DNA of 26,535 bases from Elusimicrobiota bacterium (GCA_003450735.1 DMEZ01000031.1:7326-33860), one strand, 5' to 3'. Shown: positions 15,487 to 23,516, counted from the first letter of the stretch. Program-made: numbers and translations. Notes: generated by a model from the letters alone, not told the origin.

Positions 15487-16934
15487 ACTGCGCGCAGGCC
15501 CTCGAGCGCCGCTGGCGCCGCCTGGACGGCGAGCTCAACGAGGAGGAGGCCGCCCAGCTCGACGAGCACGAGCGCTCCTGCGCCGCCTGCCGCGAGCACG
15601 CCGCCAAGGCCGAGCGCCTGCACGGCCTCCTGAGGAAGAGCTACCAGGAGAAGCCCCTCGCGGCCCCGGGTACGCAGGCGGAGCAGGAGAGGCGAGCCGG
15701 CGGCCTTTGGGCCGGCTCCTCCGGCGCCGGCCCCCGGGCGGGCGCCTCCCTGCCCTGGACGCAGGTGCTCTCGGAGATGCTGACGACGACGAGCGGTCAG
15801 GCCGCGCTCGGCGCCCTGGCCCTCAGTTTGGGCGTTCTGGTCTATTTCGGTCCGGACATCCTCTCGGCCTTCTCGAACGACAAGGCGAGCGGGAGTCTGT
15901 GGGCCCTGCGCAGGACGGCGGCCGAGTCCTCCGAGGGCCGGCCGGCCTCCCCCGACCCGACGGGCTCGCTCGACTACGCTCGAGATGCCAACCAGGGCGC
16001 TCTTTCCCCGACGGGGACCGAGACCGAGGCGGGCAAGGACGCCGCCGGCGGCGGGACGGAGGGGAAGGGCGAGGACGCGGCCAAGGAGCCGGACAAGAAG
16101 GAGGAGGGTTCCGGCGGGCCCGACCATTCCGGTAGTTCCTTCAGCCGGCCCAGCCTCGTGCCGTCCCAGGCCCTGCGCTCCGCGGGCTCATCGAGCGGCT
16201 CCTCCGCCAGCGCCGGCGTGCCGGGCGGACAGGTTTCCGGCGGGGCGGGCCGCACGAAGGCCCTCGCCTTCGCCAGACCCCAGGCGGCGCGCGGCACCTC
16301 CATCGGGCGCAGCGGGGCGGGCTCGCGCAAGGCGCTGAGCCAGCTCAAGGCGGCCGAGAAGATCTCCCGGTCCGGCGTGGGCCTCGGCCCCGAGTCGGGC
16401 CGCGCGACCGAGGCCCGGGCGTTCGAGGGCGGCGGGAAGGGCGCCGTCGGCAACAACGGGCTCGGTCTCAGCGGCGGCGGGCTCGGGAACAGCCTCGGCG
16501 ACGTGCCCCCGAACCCCAACCCGGACATCAAGAACAACGAGATCAAGCCCGGCTCGACCGAGGTCGAGGGCACCGAGGTCACGCCCTACGACTGGATGAT
16601 CTCTCTTGCGCGGATGGCTTTGCTGCTGGCCGACCTGCTCCTGGCCCTCGCGGCCATCCTCTCGTGGAACAAGGCTTTGAGCGCGACCTCCATCCTGCTG
16701 ATCAAGGCCGCGAATGCGCTGGCCCTCCTCTCCGTCGGGATGGGCCTCGCGGTCATGATGATGTACGGGCAGATCCAGCAGGGGATGATCCTGATGCTGG
16801 CCGGCGGCGTCGCGGCGGGAGCCGGGCTCTTGGCCTTGAACGGCGTGCCGGCCGCCTCGCTCATCCTGCTCATCGGGGCCGCCGGCTCGAGCATCATCTC
16901 GGGCATCACGATGAACCTGGCGAACAAGCTTTGA
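15483..16934 (+). CDS. Zinc-finger anti-sigma factor fused to a membrane and low-complexity body
   Basis: 483 residues from a GTG overlapping the sigma stop. The N-terminus (1-45) is a zinc-finger anti-sigma domain: VNCAQALE, LDGELNEEEAAQLDEH, and H29-x3-C33-x2-C36, with Cys3 as a possible fourth ligand. Such domains hold ECF sigma factors inactive in the cytoplasm. A membrane helix follows (about 107-124, LGALALSLGVLVYFG), then a Gly/Ser-rich region. The motif ALSQLKAAEKISRS lies at about 282-296, AFEGGGKGAVG soon after, and VTPY at 366. Finally about four hydrophobic helices (about 372-478) include MMYGQIQQGMI. Everything after the zinc finger matches the layout of the genes at 16945, 20462 and 21889. 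A normal anti-sigma factor is 80-250 residues, so this is an unusual fusion. The signal sensed is unknown. Confidence 0.85.
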   Translation: MNCAQALERRWRRLDGELNEEEAAQLDEHERSCAACREHAAKAERLHGLLRKSYQEKPLAAPGTQAEQERRAGGLWAGSSGAGPRAGASLPWTQVLSEMLTTTSGQAALGALALSLGVLVYFGPDILSAFSNDKASGSLWALRRTAAESSEGRPASPDPTGSLDYARDANQGALSPTGTETEAGKDAAGGGTEGKGEDAAKEPDKKEEGSGGPDHSGSSFSRPSLVPSQALRSAGSSSGSSASAGVPGGQVSGGAGRTKALAFARPQAARGTSIGRSGAGSRKALSQLKAAEKISRSGVGLGPESGRATEARAFEGGGKGAVGNNGLGLSGGGLGNSLGDVPPNPNPDIKNNEIKPGSTEVEGTEVTPYDWMISLARMALLLADLLLALAAILSWNKALSATSILLIKAANALALLSVGMGLAVMMMYGQIQQGMILMLAGGVAAGAGLLALNGVPAASLILLIGAAGSSIISGITMNLANKL

Positions 16935-16944
16935 GGAGACGATC

Positions 16945-18432
16945 ATGACGAACAGACCCGACGAGCGCAAGGAGAAGAAAGGCGGCCTTCCGCCGCCCCT
17001 TGCCGGCGCCGCTGGACGGGGAGCAAGCATCAAGGCGGGAGGGGGCCTGGAGGGCGCCGCCCTCAACCGTCCCGGCCTCTTCTCCCGCTTCCTCGGGCCG
17101 GGCCGCTCCCTCTCCACCGCCCTGCGCGACCTGAGCCTCGGCCGCATCAGCCTCACCGAGGTTTTGAGCAAGGCCGTCCACTCGCCCTTCGCCCTCGGCC
17201 TGCTCGCCGGCCTGACCGCCATCTCCGTCGGCTACGGCATCGTGGGCACCTTCAAGCACCTCTCGAGGAAGGGCACGTCTTCGGTGCTGGGCTTCCCCTA
17301 CACGCCCTCGGGGCCCGGCGTGCCGCGCCGCAAGACCGGCACCGGCGACTCGCTCGGGATGCTCCACGACGCCAACAAGGGCGGCCTGGACGAACTGACC
17401 CCGGGGCTGGCGGTCAACGACGCCCTGCTCCCCGAGGAAGGGACGCCGGAGGGCGACTCGGCCTCCAACATGACGGACGGCAAGGACAAGCCCACTGACC
17501 CGAACGCCATGGTCGCCGCGATGCTGGAGAAGGCGAAGAACGAGGGCAAGGAAGTCCGCACGGCCGCCCCGTCGGGCGGCGGGGCCTCGAGCGGGATGAT
17601 GATGGCGTCCGGGGGGAGCGCCTCCCTCGGAGGAGCCTCGAAGGGCGCCGATGGGGCCGCGGGCGGGACGCTGAGGCCGATGAGCGCGGCCCGGACGGCG
17701 ATGGGGCGCTCGGGCGCTTCCGCGCACGGAGTGCGGGGACAGACGCGGGCCATGGGCCAGCTCAAGATGGCGAACCAGCTCTCGAAGGCGGCGGTGCCGC
17801 AGTCGGGGGAGGCGTCCAACTACACCGCCCGGCAGGCCTTCGAGGGCAACTCCGGCGAGGGCGCCGTGCCGCTCGACGGCAACCAGGGAGTCTCGACGGA
17901 GGGCGGGGGCCAGCCGACGGGACAGCTCGACGGGGTCGGGCCGAAGCCCGGCGTGGGGATGGGGGATTTCGAACAGACCGAGCCGGCTGGGGAGGAGGAA
18001 GAGAAGGAGGAAGTCCAAGGGGAGAACGTGACGCCGTACCAGAACTACGTGGACATGGCGCAAGCTCTCTTGAAATGGGGCGCCATCCTCGCCGCGCTGG
18101 CTTGGCTGCTGTATCAGTTCTCCTACGCCTCCTTCATCGCCGCACCCATCGCCGCGGGCATGAGGTCTTTCGCGGCGCTCCTGTCCCAGGCGGCCGCCGT
18201 GCTCGCCGGCGCCGCCGCCCTCTGCGGCGTGGCGGTCATGCTCTTCGGGCAAGTCGAACAGGGGATCATCTACACGGTGACCGGATCCCTGCTCGCGGTC
18301 CTGGCTTGGAACGCAGCCGAGGACTACCGTTCCGGCAAAGCCTGGCACTTCATCAAAGGCGAGGCGGCCAAGACGTCCGCCCCGATCAAATATCACGACG
18401 GCCCGACCGGGAAATACAAGGGCTACTGCTAA
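16945..18432 (+). CDS. Membrane protein of the QLK/VTPY family, paralog of the anti-sigma body
   Basis: 495 residues, no known family recognised. The cytoplasmic N-terminus is charged and has KEKKGGLPPP. One membrane helix follows (about 83-103), then a long Gly/Ser/Ala/Met-rich linker. The shared motifs are AMGQLKMANQLSKAA (about 270-284), AFEGNSGEGAV, and NVTPY with Val362. The C-terminal part (about 370-460) has three or more hydrophobic helices, including MLFGQVEQGII, which aligns with MMYGQIQQGMI of the anti-sigma protein. It ends in a soluble tail, YHDGPTGKYKGYC. A GAGGAG ribosome site lies just before the ATG, 10 bases after the previous stop. It is probably a structural or transport subunit of an envelope complex, but the function is not known. 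Confidence 0.8.
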   Translation: MTNRPDERKEKKGGLPPPLAGAAGRGASIKAGGGLEGAALNRPGLFSRFLGPGRSLSTALRDLSLGRISLTEVLSKAVHSPFALGLLAGLTAISVGYGIVGTFKHLSRKGTSSVLGFPYTPSGPGVPRRKTGTGDSLGMLHDANKGGLDELTPGLAVNDALLPEEGTPEGDSASNMTDGKDKPTDPNAMVAAMLEKAKNEGKEVRTAAPSGGGASSGMMMASGGSASLGGASKGADGAAGGTLRPMSAARTAMGRSGASAHGVRGQTRAMGQLKMANQLSKAAVPQSGEASNYTARQAFEGNSGEGAVPLDGNQGVSTEGGGQPTGQLDGVGPKPGVGMGDFEQTEPAGEEEEKEEVQGENVTPYQNYVDMAQALLKWGAILAALAWLLYQFSYASFIAAPIAAGMRSFAALLSQAAAVLAGAAALCGVAVMLFGQVEQGIIYTVTGSLLAVLAWNAAEDYRSGKAWHFIKGEAAKTSAPIKYHDGPTGKYKGYC

Positions 18433-18443
18433 TCTGAGGTCAT

Positions 18444-20243
18444 ATGAACGACAATTGGGACAAGCTGCAGCAGGTCTGGGCCAAGATGCCCGACACCAAG
18501 CGCCGCAACCTGAAGATCGCGGCCGGGGCGGGCGGCGGCCTTCTTGCCCTGGTCGGCGTCGTCTTCCTGGGCGTTTCCGATATCGACAGCCTTGGCGGCA
18601 CGTTGACCAGCGCCTGGGACAGCGTCGTTGGAGGCCCCGGCCGCCGGCGCGCCAATCCGGAGAACCTCGTCCGCGGGCCCTCGGGGCTCCACCTGAAGGG
18701 GGCCGACGGCGGCAGCTGGCCGACGGGGAAGGGCGAAGGCTGGAAGACCGGGGAGGGCCCGAAGGACTCCCTCGGCCTGACCGGGAAGATGGAAGGCGGC
18801 GCGGACGGGAAAGAGCTGAACATCCAGAAGAGCGCCTACGAGCAGAACACCGCCGGCGGCGGCGCCCAGTCCGAGCAGCCGGGATCGCCGGAAGCGGCGA
18901 GCCGCGGCGAAGAGGATCCCCCGTCCGCTTCGTCCCGCCTCCAAGGGACGCTGGGCTTCGGCTCCGCCCCCTCCCGCGGGGGCAAGCAGATGCACGGCGT
19001 CCTCCAGGGGATTCAGCAGACCCCCGTGAACGCCGCCCCCGTGAAAAGCCTGGGCTCGTCGGTCCGCTCGGTCGGCGCTGGGAACACCGGCTCGAAAGAG
19101 AGCCGCACCTTCATGGGCGGCCACCAGAAGACCCTGGCCTACAACCTGAACTCCAACGCCGACCGCCAGCCGACCTACGGCGGGAACACGGACAGCGGCG
19201 GGGGCGGAGGCGATACGAACATCTCGGGGAACCTGAACATCGGCAACTTCGGCGAACCGACCGAGGCGGAGAAGACGCAGGGCATCTCCGGCGACCCCAC
19301 CGGGACCACCGGCCCCGAGAACGGGGAGGCGCCCAAGGACGGCCGCAAGTGCTCGAAGGACAGCTCCACGCGCTGCGAGGCCTATTCCTGCGCGAACTTC
19401 GACGCCGGCAAGATCCGCGGAGCGGTGGACAGCGCGGCCAAGGCGGTGGACGCGGCCGTTAAGGGGATCCTCGCCAAGGTGAACGCGGACCTCGCGCGCA
19501 TGATCTCCGAGGAACAGGCTTGGATCGCCAAGACCAACGCGAGCTACACCTGCGACACCTGCTCCGGGCTCACGGCCTGCGCCAATAACGCGCGGGGCGC
19601 CCTGCAGGAGATCGTCGCGGCGCTCCAACGCGAGCAGGCCCTGGTCAAGACCGCCGCCGGCGGCAACTACAGCGCGGGCCCGCAGGCCATGGACGCCGAG
19701 CAGGATGTCATCGCCGCCTGCCGCTCGCACTCGACCCAGGCCTCGGCCTACACCGGCACCTGCACGAACGGGGTCGAGACGACCAAGACCTCGACGGCCT
19801 ACAACAGCACGACCAAGAAGAACGAGAGCGTGACGACCACCGACCAGGCCGCGGTGAACGCCTTGAACGCGTTCAACTCCTACGCGGGCGCGGAGTCCGC
19901 GGCCCAGCAGAAGATCGTGCAGTACCTCTCGCAGCCCTGGACGAGCCGCTACCCGATGGCCTCGGCGGTGGATGTCGGGGCGGTCACCAAGGCCGCCGGC
20001 GACCTGGACAACCACGCGGGCGCTCTCGACGAATGGTCTGACCTCATCGGCGGGTCCATCCCCGGCAAGATCCGCTCCGCCTCGAGCAAGCTCGACCAGG
20101 CGGCCGACCTCCTCAACAACGCGGCGGGGGGCGGTGGACGCAACCTGTTCCTGGGCGCCGCGAAGATCCAGGAGGCGAAGAACGACGTCAACTCGGCAGC
20201 GTCCGAGTGGAGCCGCCTCAAGGCTTCCGCCTGCGGAGGCTGA
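18444..20243 (+). CDS. Cys-rich single-pass envelope protein, second of two paralogs
   Basis: 599 residues, family not recognised. The N-terminus NWDKLQQVWAKMPDTKRR and a membrane helix (about 24-44) correspond to YWDKLPKGRQ plus helix in the 634-aa protein at 12347. The Gly-rich linker (about 55-295) contains GGGGGDTNISGNLNIGNFG. The C-terminal domain opens with C-x7-C-x4-C (Cys303 onward, ending EAYSC). It has nine cysteines, including YTCDTCSG, and shares AAGGNYSAGPQAMDAEQD and QPW-x2-RY with its paralog. A Thr/Ser/Asn-rich insert (about 450-475) is specific to this copy. The large domain should be periplasmic. The ATG has GAGGT upstream and starts 11 bases after the previous stop. Confidence 0.8.
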   Translation: MNDNWDKLQQVWAKMPDTKRRNLKIAAGAGGGLLALVGVVFLGVSDIDSLGGTLTSAWDSVVGGPGRRRANPENLVRGPSGLHLKGADGGSWPTGKGEGWKTGEGPKDSLGLTGKMEGGADGKELNIQKSAYEQNTAGGGAQSEQPGSPEAASRGEEDPPSASSRLQGTLGFGSAPSRGGKQMHGVLQGIQQTPVNAAPVKSLGSSVRSVGAGNTGSKESRTFMGGHQKTLAYNLNSNADRQPTYGGNTDSGGGGGDTNISGNLNIGNFGEPTEAEKTQGISGDPTGTTGPENGEAPKDGRKCSKDSSTRCEAYSCANFDAGKIRGAVDSAAKAVDAAVKGILAKVNADLARMISEEQAWIAKTNASYTCDTCSGLTACANNARGALQEIVAALQREQALVKTAAGGNYSAGPQAMDAEQDVIAACRSHSTQASAYTGTCTNGVETTKTSTAYNSTTKKNESVTTTDQAAVNALNAFNSYAGAESAAQQKIVQYLSQPWTSRYPMASAVDVGAVTKAAGDLDNHAGALDEWSDLIGGSIPGKIRSASSKLDQAADLLNNAAGGGGRNLFLGAAKIQEAKNDVNSAASEWSRLKASACGG

Positions 20244-20244
20244 G

Positions 20245-20454
20245 ATGGGCATCAAGAGGCTCTGGTTTTCCTGGGCGATGCCGGCGCTCTTCTTTTTCCT
20301 GGCGTCGAGCCTGCTCTCATGCGCGGGGACCGGCGCGTCCGGAGGCGGGGCCGGCTGCGGCTGCCCGATGGGGAGCAACGCCACCTCCGACGGGCGCTGC
20401 CTGAAGTGCCCTTCGGGGTCCAGCTTCAAAGACGACAAGTGCTACAAGAACTGA
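20245..20454 (+). CDS. Small Cys-rich lipoprotein
   Basis: 69 residues. The ATG at 20245 follows GGAGG by five bases and the previous stop by one base. A lipoprotein signal (MGIKRLWF, a hydrophobic stretch, then SSLLSC at Cys26) is followed by a Gly/Ser tether. The compact Cys module has CGCPMGS, GRCLKCPSG and DDKCYKN. The CP-x-G spacing resembles small extracellular Cys repeats, but the family is not identifiable. It would be a membrane-tethered, disulfide-bonded accessory subunit of the surrounding cluster. Confidence 0.8.
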   Translation: MGIKRLWFSWAMPALFFFLASSLLSCAGTGASGGGAGCGCPMGSNATSDGRCLKCPSGSSFKDDKCYKN

Positions 20455-20461
20455 GGACGCC

Positions 20462-21892
20462 ATGAGCGAGCCCGACAAGAAGAAGGACGAGGAGCGGGAA
20501 AAGAAGGGCGGATTCATCGTTCCGCCGCCGGCCGCGGGAGGAGCGCCGGGCGTCGCGCCCCTGGGCGGAGCCTCCGTCCAGCCGGTCAGCGTCTCCTCCA
20601 TCGCCCAGAGCTTCCGGCAGGTCCTCTCCTTCCTCGGACTCGGCGGGGGCACCGCCATCGGCCCGCTCACACCCGGCGCGCGGCTTCTCCAGAACAGCCT
20701 GCGCGGGCTCCTCATCGGCCTCGGCCTCGCCGGTTCGGTTTACGGAGTCATCCGCCTCACCGACGCGGCTTTGCGGGGCGGCCACGAAAAGTCCGGCTCG
20801 CCGTTCGCGAGAGCCCGCATGCCTAAGCGCGCCTCCGCTTCCAGCGAAGAGGCGGCCTCCGGGATGGCCGTCATCCCTCTGGATACGGGCAGCGTTATGC
20901 CGGGCGCCGCTCCGGGGGGGAACCCCCTCGATCCAAACCACAAGACCGACGCCAAGCAGGACGCGCTCTCCAACCTGGAGAAGCTCAAGGCCCAGGCGGA
21001 GAACGCCGCCAAGCCCAAGCTCGGCGACCCTAAAGACCTTTCCAAAAACCTGGCCCAGCAGATGGCCGGCACGGCCGGAGGGGGGAAGACGGGCGGCGCG
21101 GTCTTGAGCGCGCAGGCCGCCGCCGATGCCGGCAAAGGCTTTGCCCGCCCCTTCGAGGGCGGCGCGGGCGGCAGGCTGGGCGCCTACCGCACGGTCACTC
21201 CCCGCGCTGGGATGGCGCGGCGGGGCGTGGGGACGCAGGGCCGCTCCTCGAGCGCCCTCAACCAGCTCAAGCTGACCGAGCGCTACTCCAAGACGGGCGC
21301 CAACACCACCGGAGAACCTTCGGCGACCTACGCCAGCGACCCCTTCGACAAGGGCATCCAGGGCGAGGGGGCCAGCGACCCGACCCTGAAGCTGGATGGG
21401 ATGTCGTCCGGGATCAAAGGCGGGGACGGCGGCGGGGATGGGATGCAGCCTGCCGTGACGGGAGAGGACGTGACGCCCTACGCGGAGGAGATGGTCGAAG
21501 CCGAAGCCTTGGACAGCGAAGCGCAAGAGTTGAAGCAGAAGGCCGCGGAGAAGCGCGGAGAAGCGCGGAGTCATGAGCAGATGGCGACCTACATGTATAT
21601 CGCGGCCGTCATCTGCTTCGCCATCGCCGCATCCTACTTCGCGACCTGGATCGGTGGAGTCGCGGCGATCATCTGGTTGATCCTGGGATGCTGTTTCCTC
21701 GGGATGGGCATCATGGAGACGAACAAGGCCAACAAATGCAAGGATGAGGCCAAAAAATACGAGCAGCAGGCCGACAAGGACTGCAACGATTCGATGGAGA
21801 AGGAGAAGACGGTCTGCGGCGACTACAACCAGAAGGACCAGTGCGAGATCATGAAGCAGCGGCGGGAAGAGGCCTGCAAGGACGTGGGATGA
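20462..21892 (+). CDS. Membrane protein of the QLK/VTPY family with coiled-coil and Cys-rich tail
   Basis: 476 residues, no known family. The cytoplasmic N-terminus is highly charged and contains EREKKGGFIVPPP, as in the neighbouring paralogs. A membrane helix lies at about 78-99, then a disordered linker. The shared motifs are ALNQLKLTERYSKTG (about 266-280), PFDKGIQGEGA, and DVTPY with Val337. After VTPY comes a charged coiled coil (about 341-372), a long hydrophobic hairpin (about 374-418, MYIAAVICFAIAASYF and AIIWLILGCCFLGMG), then a charged tail with five cysteines. The C-terminal membrane module is unlike that of the anti-sigma protein and the gene at 16945. It starts seven bases after the lipoprotein stop and ends in an ATGA overlap with the next gene. 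Confidence 0.8.
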   Translation: MSEPDKKKDEEREKKGGFIVPPPAAGGAPGVAPLGGASVQPVSVSSIAQSFRQVLSFLGLGGGTAIGPLTPGARLLQNSLRGLLIGLGLAGSVYGVIRLTDAALRGGHEKSGSPFARARMPKRASASSEEAASGMAVIPLDTGSVMPGAAPGGNPLDPNHKTDAKQDALSNLEKLKAQAENAAKPKLGDPKDLSKNLAQQMAGTAGGGKTGGAVLSAQAAADAGKGFARPFEGGAGGRLGAYRTVTPRAGMARRGVGTQGRSSSALNQLKLTERYSKTGANTTGEPSATYASDPFDKGIQGEGASDPTLKLDGMSSGIKGGDGGGDGMQPAVTGEDVTPYAEEMVEAEALDSEAQELKQKAAEKRGEARSHEQMATYMYIAAVICFAIAASYFATWIGGVAAIIWLILGCCFLGMGIMETNKANKCKDEAKKYEQQADKDCNDSMEKEKTVCGDYNQKDQCEIMKQRREEACKDVG

Positions 21893-23481
21893 GAGCCCGC
21901 TGGAAGCTCTTCGGCCCGCTCGTCGACCCGGGCGAGATCCCGCCCGAGCCGGCCCAGCCGCCGCCCCTCCCGCCCCAGACCAACCACCGGGAGAAGAAGG
22001 GCGGCTGGCTGCCCTGGCTCGGCGGCTCCTCGCCGGTCAAGACCGCCGGCCCGCTCGGCGCGGTCAAGGCCTACGTCCAGAAATCCGTCTGCCAGTTCCT
22101 CTTCGGAGCCCCCGTCCTCGTGCGGGGAACGCCCGGCAAGGCGCTCCTCTCCCGCGCCGGGCTGCGCTTCGCGTTCTTCTTCGGAGCGTCGCTCGCCGGC
22201 ACATTCCTAACCATCCGCCTGGCCGACCAGCTCTCCTGGGCCCGCATCCGGAAGATGAACGGCCTGGAAGCCTCACGCCGCGCCGGCGCCCTGCGCCTCC
22301 CAAAGCCCACGGCCAGCCCCAAGTGGAAGCCCTCGGCGGATGGTCTCAACGTAGTCCCGCAGGACATGAGCGAACTCCAGGACCCGGAGGCCCCCGTGCA
22401 GCCCGCCGGCCGGGAAGAGTCGGCGATGGGCGCTCTCGCCCAGCTGGCCGGAGGGCCGGGCTCCGTGCCGGACGTCGGCGGAGGCGGGGCGGCGCTGGAG
22501 GAGGAGAAGGCCGGACAGACGGAACTCTCGGGGCTGCAATCCCTGATGGAAAAAGTCAAAGGTCTGTTCGGAGGCGGAAGCCCCAAAGGGAGCCCAAGCA
22601 TGGGCGGAGGGAACCGCATCGCCCTGGCCAAAGGCTTCAACCGTTCCTTCGACTCCACCCCCATGAGCACGGGAAGGGGCTCCCGCGGGGGCAGACTCAG
22701 CGCGATGAAGAAGACGCCTGTGCACAGGAGCTCGACCGGCCCGGAGTCCCTCAGGAAGGGGACCGCCCAGCGGGCGATGGGCCAGCTCAAGATGGCCTCC
22801 TTCCTGTCGAAGTCCGGCAAGGAGTCCACGAGCGGCGAGCTCGCCTCCTCGAACATCGCCGCCGCCTTCGACCAGCAGACGGCGCGCGCCACGGAACTGT
22901 CGGTCTTGAGCGGGACGCCCCAGGATGGCCCCGACAACGGACAAGGGACTTCCGAAGGGCTCAGCCATGGCCAGCCGGACTTCGGCGAGGGGCAGAACGT
23001 CACCCCCTACCAGGACGACGTCGAGAAAGCGGCCGCCCTCGACGAGCAGGGACGGGGCCTTCATGACCAGGCGGAAGACCTGAAAGACAACGGCAACGAC
23101 CTCAAGGACAAGGGCGACGACAGGATCCAGGAAGGCTACTACTGGATCGCCGCCGGCGCGAGTTCTCTGCCCTGGCCCCACGGCTACGCCATGATCGCCT
23201 ACGGCGTCAAGCTCGTCAAGGAAGGCTCGGCCATGAAGGCCCAAGGGAACATGCTCCTCGACCAGTCCGCGCAGAAAGAGGACCAGTCGCAGGGGAAGTT
23301 CGCCGAGTCCCGCGAGACCGCCGACCATATCGAGCAGGAGCACGGCCAGGAGTATCAGTCCCACCAGATCCACGAAGACGCCGACAACTCGCCGGTCACC
23401 GAGACGCAAGAGCAGCCGAAGAGCACCGTCCAGCAGGACGTCCACAAAGAGCAGAACGCGGACTACGAGCTCAAGAAGTAG
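21889..23481 (+). CDS. Membrane protein of the QLK/VTPY family with long polar C-terminal tail
   Basis: 530 residues from the ATG that overlaps the previous stop; an upstream in-frame ATG at 21841 lies inside the previous gene and is less likely. The Pro-rich N-terminus carries HREKKGGWLPWLGG. A membrane helix lies at about 92-111 (FAFFFGASLAGTFLTI), then a long linker. The shared motifs are AMGQLKMASFLSKSG (about 297-311), AAFDQQTARA, and NVTPY with Val371. After VTPY there is an amphipathic repeat-like stretch (QAEDLKDNGNDLKDKGDD), a weakly hydrophobic segment (about 418-442), and a Gln/Glu/His-rich tail of about 75 residues. The membrane module seen in its paralogs is thus degraded or replaced. 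It is the last gene of the cluster; a separate promoter follows at once. Confidence 0.8.
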   Translation: MRARWKLFGPLVDPGEIPPEPAQPPPLPPQTNHREKKGGWLPWLGGSSPVKTAGPLGAVKAYVQKSVCQFLFGAPVLVRGTPGKALLSRAGLRFAFFFGASLAGTFLTIRLADQLSWARIRKMNGLEASRRAGALRLPKPTASPKWKPSADGLNVVPQDMSELQDPEAPVQPAGREESAMGALAQLAGGPGSVPDVGGGGAALEEEKAGQTELSGLQSLMEKVKGLFGGGSPKGSPSMGGGNRIALAKGFNRSFDSTPMSTGRGSRGGRLSAMKKTPVHRSSTGPESLRKGTAQRAMGQLKMASFLSKSGKESTSGELASSNIAAAFDQQTARATELSVLSGTPQDGPDNGQGTSEGLSHGQPDFGEGQNVTPYQDDVEKAAALDEQGRGLHDQAEDLKDNGNDLKDKGDDRIQEGYYWIAAGASSLPWPHGYAMIAYGVKLVKEGSAMKAQGNMLLDQSAQKEDQSQGKFAESRETADHIEQEHGQEYQSHQIHEDADNSPVTETQEQPKSTVQQDVHKEQNADYELKK

Positions 23482-23487
23482 GCCCCC

Positions 23488-23516
23488 TTGATTTTTCGGG
23501 GAACGTCTGTTATAAA
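23488..23516 (+). promoter_or_regulatory. Sigma-70-type promoter for the amidase gene
   Basis: TTGATT (23488-23493), a 17-base spacer, then TATAAA (23511-23516). The boxes are good and the spacing optimal, starting six bases after the end of the previous gene. It gives a leader of about 55 bases. It separates the amidase from the upstream cluster, although no clear terminator lies between them. Confidence 0.65.

Noticed and set aside
18429..20438. 669-codon minus-strand open frame
   Set aside because: It is antisense to the second Cys-rich paralog. The paralog comparison supports the plus frame only.
23482..23500. CCCC/GGGG pairing after the last cluster gene as a terminator
   Set aside because: The stem is only four base pairs and lies inside a good promoter.
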